Below are positions 34,838-46,700 of a stretch of DNA of 64,000 nt, piece by piece. The position numbers and the translations under genes were made by a program. Under the pieces are notes generated by a model that saw only the letters and a program-made list of their open reading frames with translations, ran no database searches and was not told the DNA's origin. Numbering within the stretch: position 1 is the first letter of the stretch; every line of letters begins with the position of its first letter. Origin of the DNA: Adineta ricciae (lineage: Eukaryota; Rotifera; Eurotatoria; Adinetida; Adinetidae); assembly GCA_905250025.1 (NCBI GenBank), contig CAJNOJ010000097.1, forward strand, positions 62,001 through 126,000. Reading direction: 5' to 3'.

Positions 34838-36026
34838 TCAGATCGAACAGATTTCTCTATCAACTTTCGTTCGATAAAAATCTTCCTNAACAGCTGCTGC
34901 GGCTGCATGATTTAATTGACGATTAGGATTCTGATAATGCACCAAAGCTGAACTTTTCGACGATAAAAATGGAATATTTTGTTCAGTTTTATTATGATCA
35001 TCGAATGATTGTTGATAACGCGGTTGAGTGTATTGAGTATGATCATCAAACTGACCGAACGAAAAGATGTTATCAAAAGGACAAGATATATACATGTGTA
35101 GGACATACTCGACGAACATCTGTTGAAGTCGATGGTGGAACTAATGGCGGCGGAGTAGATACAGCTGGAGTGGAATATAACGGTTGCTGATACAAATGAT
35201 TTCGGTACAATAATCTTAATTAAAATGAAAGGAAAAAGATGTTAAAGACGATCGTGACCTGTTTAAATGCAAGGCACTGAAGGTCTTATCATGATAGTTT
35301 TTGCGAGAACAGAAAAGGGTTCAGTCACAAACATTGACAAGTAAATGTATCATGAAGATTGAACATTCTTTGGTGTAGATGGGTGTGAAATGACGTGTGA
35401 CGTTTTTAATAACGAAACAGAAAGTATTTCTACAATCGTGCGATCGTTTGTTTGTTTTGACAAATCCTTCGGAGTGTCTTACGGCATACAAAAAATAACA
35501 AACTCTTTCAAGCTTATGAAAAAATCTGTGAGGTCTACCTTTCAAGAAACCTCAAAATAGCAGACAATCAAGTCAACTTCAAACATCTATACCTTCTCTT
35601 ATACAAACAAACAATCAATACTCACTCGTGTTGTTGTTGTTGCTGCTGCTGTTGTTGATGTTGGACATAATTTTCGTTGTTATTGTTATTATTATTTGTA
35701 TTTAATATCTCATGTTCATTCGATTGATGATGATGCTGATCGGCATTGGATGTGTTGAGAGACTCATCATCATCGTCGTCGTCATCGTCATCCTCATCTT
35801 CACCATCCGATGGCTCTTCGTGCCCTTCGAAAGCAGCCATGATCAATTCAACAATCTAAACGTTGTAAAATTGTTTTTCGAAAATATGTTTTCGTATTTT
35901 GTCACGAACTTCGTTTTGATTCGTTTGTTCATGAACTATATCTTCATGATCTTCTTCATCAAAATCATTTCCATTGAGGCCAATCGTATCAGGTAGAAAC
36001 ATACTAACACCTGAATTGAATTCCAT
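34838..36026 (-). CDS. Acidic, Asn/Gln-rich low-complexity protein
   Basis: Four exons (35910-36026, 35626-35855, 35109-35214, 34838-35050) keep phase over 666 nt (221 residues). The N-terminal exon reads MEFNSGVSMFLPDTIGLNGN and continues into an acidic segment. Exon 2 has IVELIMAAFEGHEEPSDGED, then a run of nine Asp, a His cluster, seven Asn and nine Gln. Exon 3 is Pro/Thr-rich and exon 4 ends in a five-Ala run and a charged tail. One base in the last exon (34888) is undetermined. No domain is recognised. Similar composition occurs in transcriptional regulators and RNA-granule proteins, but no function can be assigned. The exon joins are supported by phase and by coherent composition on both sides of each intron. 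Confidence 0.6.
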
Positions 36027-36504
36027 TTTGAAATATTTAGTTCACAATTAAACAACTAGCACCATGAATGTTTCTTTTTTTTTCTTTTCTTTCTTAACCG
36101 CACTTCTTCTTTTTCATGCAATTTTCTCGTCTGACCTTGTTACCATAGTTACCGTCGGTAAAAACGAATGGCGAGATAAAATTGTGTTTCAACGAAATTT
36201 GATTAGATTTTCAGTTTCAAGAAGTCTTTTTTATGGAAATTTTCGACAAAATTTTATCTTTTCAGCGACATCTATCGATGAGAGTTATTGAACATTTTAG
36301 CTTAACTAATCGTGGATTATTAATTTATTGAGATTGAAAATGATTTCAAAAAGGCAATCGTACAGATTTTAACTCATAAAGCGAGAAACAAAGTCAACAT
36401 CCGTCAATCTTCTCGAATTGTTCGTTCTGTTATTTTATGACTAAAAGTTAAAAGAGAGAGAGATAATTTAGTAATCTTGCATGATAAAAGTTTTTAACTA
36501 AAAC

Positions 36505-36509
36505 AAAAA
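36505..36509 (-). terminator. RNA polymerase III terminator of tRNA-Ile
   Basis: Five consecutive T on the tRNA strand, beginning 7 bp after the mature 3' end, which is the standard pol III stop signal. Confidence 0.75.
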
Positions 36510-36515
36510 CGAATT

Positions 36516-36589
36516 TGGTCCCTATGAGGATCGAACTCATGACCTCCGCGTTATTAGCACGGCGCTCTAACCAGCTGAGCTAAGGGACC
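36516..36589 (-). tRNA. tRNA-Ile (anticodon AAT)
   Basis: A complete 74-nt cloverleaf on the minus strand. The 7-bp acceptor stem pairs GGTCCCT with AGGGACC and is followed by discriminator A. The D arm is GCTC/GAGC. The anticodon stem CCGTG/CGCGG closes a seven-base loop CTAATAA with anticodon AAT (36553-36555), decoding ATT by inosine. The T stem is ATGAG/CTCAT with loop TTCGATC. No intron is present. CCA is not encoded, as expected for a eukaryotic gene. A T-run terminator follows. Confidence 0.97.
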
Positions 36590-38263
36590 ACGGTTCTGAA
36601 ATGGCAGAAATGATGAATCGACACGAATTATTCTAATGACACACTGTTACGTTAATACACACGTTTATTATTGATGATTGCATGCTGTCGAAAATCGATC
36701 TCTCAGATTATTTTGATTTATATCATGTTCCAGTAGAATGCATCGTCAAGATTAGCCCATAAATCTCTCGCGAGCATGTAAACTACACTAAATTTAAAAC
36801 GACCTGTGGGACGATCTTCGCACTTCTTCCCCCTCTTATGTAAAAGATGTCAGGCGTTTGCCTTGGCGAAGAGAAATCTCTCGAAGATGAGGATTATCCA
36901 TGTGCGTATAGTGTTCATCAGAATCAAGAGAGTTAATTTTCTTTTCTAGTGATGATTGCGAAATGACCGGAACCATGTTGGCGATTTCCTGTCTCTAGCA
37001 CTTCATCCTCGTCACTTATCAATAGCAATAAATGGTCCAATGAACGCACATGCGTATCTCTATATTCAGTTAATATCACTATTGTCTCTGTTTGAAGTGT
37101 CATGCCAGGCATACGTCGCGTTTTTTCTCTGTATTAATATAATCCAGTGTAATCTTTTTCATCGGGAAAATGTTCATCGAAGAACACAGAACAAATTAAA
37201 GGTTACTGATCATTTACATACAATTAGAATAGTAAAAATTGACTCGTTGGTATATTTGCCTCTCCTGAGAATGAATAGAGCATTGGTGAAAAAAAGTTCA
37301 TTAACTAAAATTTTCTCTGGGAGTTATCAAGTTGAAATTTTTTTTGTCATCTTTTGATATCTTGCCAAAGATGGCATTGTTCTACAACGACCTTGCTATT
37401 GACTACACAGGAAATTAGTCTTTTATGAAAATCAGAGCTGAATTTTTCTTTTCGATAAGGGCATCATTATTTCCTTTCTTCTTTTGTATAACATACAAGT
37501 AACACTATCATCATTATCGATACTTATGATATAATGAACTAAGTTCTTGGATGTATTCAACGAGTGAACAAATTCGTTTATTCATACAATTTGATAGAGC
37601 AAAAAGGCATGCAAGACAAATGAATGAGGCAATTAGAATCAGAAGTCATCTGAACGAGGAAAAAGCTCGACTCATTCGTCGAGATTTTTCATTTGTTTTT
37701 CATGTGTGGAAATCAAGACGAGCGTGTGTCAATGTCCGGAACCTCAATCTGTTGAACACATAGTCAAATATAGACATCGGAGTGCGTGTGTATTTAGTTT
37801 TCAATGACGCATTAGAAGAATAAAGATTGCCTCGGGTAAATCTCCTTGTTGACAGTAACCTTTGATTACAGACATTTATTTCTAATATAATCACTACCTG
37901 ACAGTGAACTAGAAGAAGAAATGAGTCCGATCTAAGTTCCTATTAGACGTACAATTTTGTACTTTTATGATTTTCTTTATTCTATGATTCGCTCGCGATG
38001 TGTGCGATTGCCATTTCCTCTTTATCTACGCTCTTGTCTTCTACGAAGAGAAGGAAAGAGAGAGAGAGCGAGCGAGCGAGGAAATAGAGGCAAAGGAATA
38101 GATAGCACAACCCGTCATATACACATGCGAACGTCAAAATGATCCATGATCGGAAATGACACACTTAACAATACTTTTTTCTTCAATTTATTAGAAGTCA
38201 TCTTCTTTTTATTGTTCGAGTATTTTTTACGATCACCTGCATGATGCGATAAGTGAAAAAATC

Positions 38264-39893
38264 ATGGCTGATGTTGTTCATCGTATCAATGAACTAACAC
38301 ATACGCGTCTCTCATGGTTTGGTTGTTCGGACGATGACTCTTGTAACCGTCTCAATCATCGTCACACTGTTTTAATCTTATTAATCTTCTCAGCTATTTT
38401 AACTTCACGTTTATTTATATCAGATTTAATTATTTGTTGGACACCGGGTGAATTCACAGGTAAGATAGAATGATTTCTTCTGTGAGTGATTGACAGATCA
38501 ATCAAAATTAAAGAGACAGAATTGAACGATAGCGGTCTAGATGTCTCAAAGCATAAACAATCCATGACAGATTTGACACATATCATTGATGAGCATGTTC
38601 ATTATGAGGAAGATAAATGGACTCGAGCTTGACATGACATTTACCATGATATCTATTTATCTCTCATCATTCGAATCCCTTTGGCAGCGATCTGCACTTT
38701 AAATCTTGCATTGATTTTTCAGGTAATTTTGTTTCCTACACACGGCATTATTGTTATGTAACCAATACTTATTATATATCTGTTAACGAAACGATTCCGA
38801 CATTAAGTAATGCTCATATACGTCGAAAGCGTTCAATCTATTATTACCAATGGTTACCGATCTTGCTTGCATTTCAATCCTTACTTTTCTTAATTCCGCG
38901 GTTGATATGGAGCAGTTTTAGTTCACGATGTGGCATCAATTTGCAGCATTGTCTATCGCCTCAATTCGATTACCGTACAAGTCGTTATAAAGTTCATCAT
39001 ATCACAACGATGCTTCGTCTGCTGTCACGTGCTAAACAGCACGATTTCGATCGTATGACAGCAACGAATCCGATGAATAGGACAAGTTTAACCGCGAATA
39101 TACATCTACTGAAAACGTTTTGTATTCCATTTTTATTTCTCAATGAAAATCCATTTCATGGTTATTATCTTGCAAATTTGTTTCTTGTTGTGAAAATACT
39201 TTTTCTAATCAATTCATCTCTACAATTAGTATTTTTGAATACGTTATTAACGAAGAATTCTATTTTTTATGGCTTGGAAGTTCTGGAAAATTTCTATCGA
39301 GGAGAATACATCGTCGGATCGCGCATATTTCCAATTAATGTCTATTGTGATTTTAACATCATCAAAATCGGTCAACCGACTCTCTATACCGTAAGAATAA
39401 CAAAAAAATCTCCCGCAAATATTCTTCTTTTGCTTCATTTCAGGTTCAATGTTTATTACCAATGAACGTATTTAATGAAAAGATCTTCACCATCATCTGG
39501 TTCTGGTTAGTTTTCCTCACTATAACCAATTTAAAAAGTGTTTTACTCACAATCCTGCGAAGTAATTTTCCTCAATTCAATTATGGTTATGTTACCAACT
39601 ACTTAGATTTATATTCAAAGCGTGAACGTTTCAAACGCCACACGCTCGTTAAACGTTTTATATTCGATTATTTATCAGCCGATGGGATCTTAATTCTAAG
39701 GCTGATCTCGGAAAATATCAGCGATTTACTAACTAGTGAAGTGATCAATGAACTTTGGAATGAATACAAGAAGTTATCCAATCTATCGCCGACCAATCGA
39801 GAACGATATCAACGTTTGAGAGGAACCAATTCTCCATCGATCGAGACAGTTCCATCAACAAAAAGTCTTCATTATCGTCATATGTTTCGATAA
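38264..39893 (+). CDS. Innexin gap-junction protein
   Basis: Three exons (38264-38459, 38723-39390, 39444-39893) give 1314 nt and 437 residues. Innexins form invertebrate gap junctions and hemichannels. Landmarks: DRLN-like CNRLNHRHTVLILLIF entering helix 1, and the first extracellular loop with Cys58 (IICWTPGEFTG) and Cys76 (TRHYCYVTNTYYI). Then comes YYYQWLPILLAFQSLLF in helix 2, matching the YYQWV innexin signature. The second loop has two cysteines (NVYCDFN and YTVQCLLPMNVFNEKIFT), followed by WFWLVFLTI in helix 4 and a cytoplasmic tail. Two cysteines per loop is the innexin standard. A protein of this class argues for an invertebrate genome. Which paralogue it is cannot be told. Confidence 0.93.
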
Positions 39894-39983
39894 ATAACTG
39901 ACAAACTCTCGACAGTTATCAATGGTTTCTTTCTCTTTCTCTTTTGTTCGAATTACTGGTTGTGATTGACATTCTGTTTTTTT

Positions 39984-40274
39984 TTAATCTTGACAATACA
40001 TACATAGATGCGAAAGATTGTTCAATAAGTTTTTCATCTTCTCTAAGTGATACTTGATACTCGAAGAGAAATCGAATACTGTGTCCTTGATCGCACAAGC
40101 GTGCTTACTAGAACAATTGGTTAAAGTCAATATATACACGTCTTGGAGACAATCAATGATAATGGACGATCGTTGGACAATGTTGACATTTGTACCTGAG
40201 TTGTTTACTGAGAAAATAATGTGAGATCGAGTTGTTGGAAGTGAACCGATTCGAAAGAGAACGTCTAGAGACAT
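39984..40274 (-). CDS. Small hypothetical protein
   Basis: A 96-residue frame between the innexin gene and the CFAP107-like gene. The codon use resembles that of the neighbouring real genes and the sequence is mixed rather than low complexity. It begins MSLDVLFRIGSLPTTRSH, contains a hydrophobic central strand pattern (IIIDCLQDVYILTLTNC) and ends in an amphipathic helix-like segment (YHLEKMKNLLNNLSHLC) with seven cysteines in total. It has no signal peptide. I do not recognise a family. It would share a divergent promoter with the CFAP107-like gene, so a small conserved protein is possible, but a chance frame is not excluded. Confidence 0.4.
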   Translation of the reverse strand: MSLDVLFRIGSLPTTRSHIIFSVNNSGTNVNIVQRSSIIIDCLQDVYILTLTNCSSKHACAIKDTVFDFSSSIKYHLEKMKNLLNNLSHLCMYCQD

Positions 40275-40548
40275 CTGATCAAGTGAAAAGAAATGTAGTC
40301 GCTAAGTAACATTGTTCGGTTGTTATTGAGAATGATAGAAAAGGTAAAGAGTCGTTAAAGAATTGAAGGAAAAATATTTGATCAACAATCAAATCAATAT
40401 GGTCGAGTAAAAGAAAAGAAAACAAGTCTTTGTTAAACAAAATATTTTGTTTTCATCTTATCGCTATTTATGTGATCAACAATCAGAGACTCAACGTCTC
40501 AGAATATGTCTCTCTATTAAGGATTCGTTTTTAGATAAGACTTGTTCG

Positions 40549-41637
40549 ATGACATCGAAAACCGATCGATTCTTCGACCCAAAAGATGGAACATACGCCA
40601 ATGTTCCCATCATTCCAGTTCATCGAGAGATATTTCGCGGAAAACGACCATACAATACCAAAGTTCTCATTAGAAATTGGTACGAAGATCGATCGAAGGT
40701 GAGTCAATACACAACTGTTAAAATCAAATATTTGCTATTTATTTAGTTTAAAGAATCACATCATCGTTCAAAATCGTCCTCTGAAATAGCATATCCCGCT
40801 CATGTCGGCTCTGTACCCGATACTGTTTTCCGCCGTCGAGTTCTGATTTCAACCGAACAACGACCGGATCGATTGATTCTTGATCATCACGACATTGATC
40901 ATCAAAAACAGTTGATTAGCAGGTAAGCGAAGACAACAATTCCTGTTCGTTTCCTCATCATTCTATGTTTGAATAAAGTTACGATGAACAGTACAACAGA
41001 CGAGGAGCTTATGGTGATCATCAAGTAAATTAACATAGAATCACTGATATACATTTCTCAGCGAATATATTCTAAAGGATGCATCGGAACGAAAATGGGC
41101 CTTACAGGATAATCATTGGTTGCCCGAACGTAGTGATCATCCATTGCAAAGCACGCCGACAAGTTGGGGTTTAGTAGATTTTAAACGTGCTCAAAGTCAA
41201 TTTCTTCGACGACAGCGTACAATGCCTAATCTAAGGTATTCTTATATCCTCTCGTTTTCATTTCTTCTTCTTCATTGACTGGTTTTAGTGAATATACAAA
41301 CAATTATGTGCCTCATCGAACAGACGAATATGTCGTAGCAAAACGCATTGGGATTCCACGAATCTATTCATCTGGAATAAATCGCACTGATTGTCTGAAT
41401 AACAATATTATTAATCGACGCGAACCACCCGTTCATGATCCAACGGATATCGATCACGTTTGTTCAATCCGACGAAATGCTCATGTACCACGAGCATATT
41501 TTTACAATTCTCCTACAACCATTGAAAACTGGAATCGACCGCGACGAACAAGTTCTTGTCGATCTGAAGCCTACCTTCCACTACGCTCAACGAATTTCTC
41601 GATTGAACCCATTCAAAGTCAAGAACAAATTGTCTAA
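40549..41637 (+). CDS. CFAP107: CFAP107-like ciliary microtubule inner protein
   Basis: Five exons (40549-40698, 40747-40922, 40979-41024, 41078-41235, 41289-41637) give 879 nt and 292 residues. CFAP107 (formerly C1orf158) is a protein inside the doublet microtubules of motile cilia. The order of short motifs follows the family: YNTKVLIRNWYEDRSKF, EQRPDRLI, LISSYDEQYNRRGAYG, HWLPERSDHPL and TPTSWGLVDF. The protein is about 100 residues longer than the human one, mainly at the C terminus, which holds arginine-rich repeats (PHRTDEYVVAKRIGIPRIY and similar). An in-frame upstream ATG at 40447 would add 34 residues, but these look like leader sequence, so the start at 40549 is preferred. Ciliated epithelia are prominent in rotifers, which suits the function. 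Confidence 0.8.
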
Positions 41638-42724
41638 ATAGTCTTGCTGATACATTTCAGCATTTATTTCTCATTTCTTTCAATAAAATCTATTCTAGAC
41701 GTACTCGGCAATCTACTATGATAGTTTCTCGATAACTATTTATATCGACTGCTATGTGAATTACAAACAGAACAGAGGGAATGTTTGTATATTTTCTCAT
41801 ATGAGAATATGTCCTAAGCGAGATACAAACCTGATGGACAAGACAGGCATTGTACTGGCATTTTTGCTCATTTGAAGTTCGCATTTTTTAATTCCAGATA
41901 TTCTTCCTCCGTAGCTTGCTTTATTTAAACTACCACCTCACAACAATAGGGTTGGATATTGTATTTTATAGTTATCTACTTGAACTCTTTTCTATTTCGT
42001 TTGATAGTTGAAACGTAGATGGATATCATATGACTGCAGAGGAGAAAAAAAGCAGAGACTTGTTGAAATTAAAATATGTCCAAGTATTGTTTTCTTTTTG
42101 ATTCCATGCAACTGTATGAAGAATCACTCTAAGCATGCATATCGTAAAAGTATCATTATCACAAACACATGATCCATATTGTGATTGAAAAGCGAGATAA
42201 TTAAGAAAATTCTAAACACTTCACATGTATTGTAGTTTCATTAGCAAACTTCTATTTCGAACCTCTGACTTGCGTCTTTGCTTTCTCTGAACATCGATCC
42301 GATATCTTTCTTTTTCCTTTACAATTACATTCTTCAAATATAGATAACCTGCATGCGTTCTTACCGATCGATACATAAGGTATGGTGTATAAGTACACTA
42401 TCTCGTTCGACATATGAGTGTCAAAGTATCAGCAAATAATTTTCTGACAGTCATGTCTACGCTACGTTCCATGGATATACATGAATTATAATCAAGATAA
42501 AACATTTCAAGTCGTTTGATTGACAAGATCGCTTGTGGCATCGAATACCTTCAATTCTTGTGCAGATAAGCCAAGTACTTTTCATTCGGTACTCTCTTTA
42601 TTTTTCCTTTAAACTTTAAACTTGTATGATATGCAATCGAGAGTTTATTAGATCACATACTACGTATGAAAATGAAGAGCTAAATAAAAAGTTAATAGCA
42701 TAAATTTGAAAATATTCAAGGCGA
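41638..42724. other. Intergenic spacer
   Basis: A poly(A) signal (AATAAA) for the upstream gene lies at about 41682. The rest is AT-rich with no supported gene. Confidence 0.45.
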
Positions 42725-42997
42725 TTAGAGTGTAATTGTGCATTGAAACTTTTTTGGCAGCGGTGTACGGCGGAAACGTAAGGGTAATGGTTCATGAACT
42801 GCAATAACACGAGCACAATCGGTTACTTTCAACGCTTGCATTAACAACGTTTGAAGTTCATCGGAATTGATGGCAGATCCTATTTTCACAGAAGAATAAT
42901 GTTAGTCTCACATTGAACGACTCTTACCCATGGAAACTTCAGCTTGAATTACAAACATGCAAAGAAGAACGCACAAGAGAACTTTTCTCGAAACCAT
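42725..42997 (-). CDS. Small secreted peptide precursor
   Basis: Two exons (42928-42997, 42725-42879) joined across a 48 bp intron give 225 nt and 74 residues. Residues 1-20 are a strong signal peptide (MVSRKVLLCVLLCMFVIQA). The mature part has an amphipathic stretch (INSDELQTLLMQALKV), then DCARVIAVHEPLPL, a tetrabasic-type RFRR and a second basic pair in TPLPKKFQCTITL at the C terminus. Two cysteines (in TDCAR and FQCTI) could form one disulphide. RFRR fits a furin-type site. A hormone, antimicrobial or protease-inhibitor role are all possible; none is shown. The coding exons are too short for routine gene finders, but phase, signal peptide and splice signals agree. Confidence 0.65.
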
Positions 42998-43716
42998 TGT
43001 TGTGCTATCCTGTCACAGGATTAACATTGACAGTCATGTACATGGAACATTTTCGTCCTAAATGAAATATAAAATGAAGCAAACAGTCGTTATTGCATGA
43101 GGTTGAATAGGAATTAGATGGACTGGTATGCATCGTAGCCGTATGCTTCTTTAAATAGCAATAAGAACACGTAAAAGCCGATAAGAGAAACAACGAAGCA
43201 TATTTTCGGCTGAGATTCAATACGTGAATACATGTTTGAAAATGAAAATACAAAATCTCACTCAAGAGTGGGGGAGTCAAATCCCATTGCTGTGGATTAA
43301 ACCATCGTAGTAATATTTAGTCGAAAATATGTCTGATATGTTGGCAAATAGACGAACATTTTTCTTTCATGAAATACGATTTTCTTATTTTCGATCGTAA
43401 TTCTGTTTAGTCTTGAATAAAAAAAAAGCAACGATTGACAGATGATACACACGCACGAAAAAGAAATGAACAATGATGACACAAATAGAATAATAGAATC
43501 GATTAAAGCAATGGAACAAATGAACAAAATGCGATGGCTAGAGAGAGCGAACAAAAATGAACACGGAATAAATAGTGCAAACAATGTACAACACACACAC
43601 ACACCCACAAATATATCTGATGTTACGCACATGGAATGCAGTTCGTTGGGAGAGAAGAAAGACCGTGAATATGAATGTGTATCTGACTGCTGAATTACAC
43701 AAATTGATTTACTTTT
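42998..43716. other. Intergenic spacer
   Basis: Upstream of the small secreted peptide and 3' to the zinc-finger gene. It has an AC run near 43588-43605 and hydrophobic minus-strand frames without supporting features. Confidence 0.4.
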
Positions 43717-46700
43717 CTACGAGGACCATGTGTGATTCTAGAAGAAAGAGATATGTAAATGAAATGGTTAGCAGTTCGAATAAGACCTACTTCTAATAGT
43801 TCTGAATGTTGATGATCGAGATGATTGAGAAAGTATTGTCGATCATTATTAACCGTATAGTCGCATTTTGAACATTCATAAACGATCGTACGGGTTTTTT
43901 GTTGAACTAAAATAAAGCAAACGAAATGTAAGGAAATACATCAACTCAATGATCCTACTTGTAGTAAATTGTTTGATTAATGGATTATTTTCTAACCAGT
44001 GTAATTCTAAAATATCGAAAAGAGAAGTATTTGATTTTGAAAAGAGAAAATATTTTCTCGACATACCATAGTCAAACATTTGTTCATCGAATTGAATATC
44101 TCGTGTTTTTTCCTCCTACAACCAAATCAAACGAATAAGAGGGAAACAATCAATTGCGAAAGATCTCTTACATCTTGGTCATCATCATCATTTTCGATGT
44201 CACTATCATTCGTTGATGTTTTCTGTTGCTGAAAATCTTGTTCGAAATTGTGGTTACATTTCATTGATGCATGTGCTTTTCGATGAACAAGTAGATCCGA
44301 TAGATCTTCCGCTTCATAATCACATTGACGACAACGAAGATGGTTATTCTGCGAACGAGAATTATTCGAAATACGCTTTTGTTTCTCATCGCCTTCGTCC
44401 TGTTGATGGTTTTCATCGACAATGATTAAACTATTGTTTTCATCATCTTCATCATCATCTTCTTCGACGATTTCCTCTTCGTCATCGTCCATTTCCAAAG
44501 ATTTTTGTTGTTGCTGTTGTTGTTGCTGTTGTTGATGAGCGAAAAACGAAGACATTTGCATGGCGGCTGCCGCAAATGCAGCAGCATTTTGCTTATCAGA
44601 CGGCACACCTTTATTCATATCATTATTTCCAATGACAAGGCCAAGACTCTAGAAATAGTCTCAGTGTGAGCTTTTTCTTCTTTTCATAAGCTGAGAAACT
44701 TACCTCCATAACTTTCGCCATCGCTTTTCGACCAACTAGAACTGGACCATGGTGATTACAGAGACGCATGTGTTTTTTCACATCACATTTCCATTTCGAT
44801 TTGTAATCACAATTAAAACAATGATACGGACTTTCCGCTGAATGAACAATTAAATGTCGACGCAGTTCGGCCATAGAATTCGCAGCGAATGGACATTGTT
44901 GACAGGCTAATGTTCGATCACGTGTATATTTCACTGAGGATAGTTTTTGTTGAACATCGAGACCGAAGAAACTATAATCTTCATCGGTTAAGGGAGCTGG
45001 TGCCAATGCTCGATCATCAGTGCCCTCGTGTTTCGCTTTCAATGTTGTTTGAAACAGATATTTGTCGGGCAATTCGACGATCTTTGCAGCATCGTGTGCA
45101 TGTTGTTTCTTAACATGTTTCTAGAAAAGGAAGTTTCTCGTATATCTTCTATAATCGATAGAAGAAAGAGACTTACTTGAACATCCCATTTCCAGCTTGA
45201 TGCATAGGGACAAGCAGAGCAATGATAAGGTTTATCTCGTGCATGATGACATCTCATATGTTGAATTAATTCACTTCGCCATCGTCCACGATAATCGCAC
45301 CAACGACATTGAAAATTTCGTTCCTCCTTTTCAAATTTTCGTTGTTGTTGTTGTTGCTGTTGTTGTTGATGATGGTTTCGTAGATGATTATTAGTACCAT
45401 TGGCTGCTGCCACCATTGCGGCGACGGCATGCATGCGTTGTTGCTGTTGTAAAGGTGATGATGTTCGCGGTGATGACGATCGTGACGAATTTGGCGATTT
45501 GGTCGTTCGTTGGACAAATGCTGATGCTTGTTTAAAAAAATCTAAGTTGGTATTCATTGACATTTGAGTTGGTCGCGGTGAAAAGTTAAATTTCGGTTGC
45601 AGTAATAAAGATGAATTGAGGAATGACGAAAACATCGGATGATGTGGAAAGAATGATGGTGGTGGAAAGAACATATTGCCTGTTGTAGTCGGCGGCGGCG
45701 GTGGCAAGAAATTCGATAGGGATAAATTTGATGGGTTCTTTTCATCATCTTGTTTCAGACGTTTGGCTAGTTGTTGGCAATCGTCATGATCCGACGTTGT
45801 TGAATGTTGACTTTGCCCGTCGTCGTCATCATCGTCATCGTCATCGCCACGAATGGAAGTTTTCTTCATCGTTGATGCCGATGATACAGATGAACAAGTA
45901 GAATGATGGTCGCTCGTTTTTGTTCCTACTGCTGCTGCTGTTGGAGGAGGAGCGAGATCCATCATTGAACGAGCTTGATCGCGATCGCGTTTTTTATATG
46001 GATTGATTAAAGTAACACCTTTGCCGCCAGCTGCGTGTGCACGATCCCAGTGTTTAGCTAAATCCCAACGCCATTTGTAAGTCAATGAACAAACTAAACA
46101 TTTGAATGGACGAGAGGTCGAATGCGATGCGGCATGCTTTTGAAGTTCTGTTGGCCAACGACCAACAAAGTCACATTGAATACATTTTAATGGATTAACA
46201 GGATCACTCAAGTTCCATTCTTCGTTTTGTTGAGCAACATTCGTATTTCGTGGTGGCGATTTGCCAGCGATTTCGTTTTCTAATTCGGGTAAGTGATTCT
46301 TCAGAAAATGTTCGTTAATCGATTCCACAGCAAGAAAACGTTGTTCACATATGGAACATATGAAGACTTTTTGTCCATAAGGATTCGGTGGACTGGACGA
46401 GGATGCATGTTCCGAATGACTTTCGTCGTCACTCTCATTTTGATTATAATTCGAACTATCACGTTGTTCATCATCACTACTATTGCTATTACGATGTAGT
46501 TTTTTAGCTGGAGGATTCAATTCAGATTGAATTGGTGATGATGATGATTTCTTGTGAGATTTAATTGTTAAATCTAATGGAGCATTTAACGATTGCTCAT
46601 TGGTTGTTGTTGAAGGAAACATCTGTTGAAAATCACCGCGTGTGGTGAGATTTAACCAGTATGGATTGAATGGAAATGCAGGATGATGAGTTTGAGAAGG

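Larger units (their letters stand above)
36027..38263. other. 2.2 kb region containing only a tRNA gene
   Basis: Apart from tRNA-Ile at 36516-36589 there is no supported gene. Frames of up to 133 codons are present but have neither signal peptides nor domain patterns. AG/GC-rich simple sequence lies near 38055-38085. The innexin promoter should lie at the right end. Confidence 0.5.

Noticed and set aside
36064-36291. Plus-strand frame starting with a signal-peptide-like stretch
   Set aside because: The hydrophobic start is a T-run translated as Phe; no mature domain or cleavage sites, and it overlaps a promoter region.
36956-37357. 133-codon plus-strand frame
   Set aside because: No domain, no splice partners, codon use unlike neighbours; likely chance in AT-rich DNA.
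43005-43632. Hydrophobic minus-strand frames that looked like membrane proteins
   Set aside because: Composition follows T-rich DNA, with no conserved helix pattern or start context.
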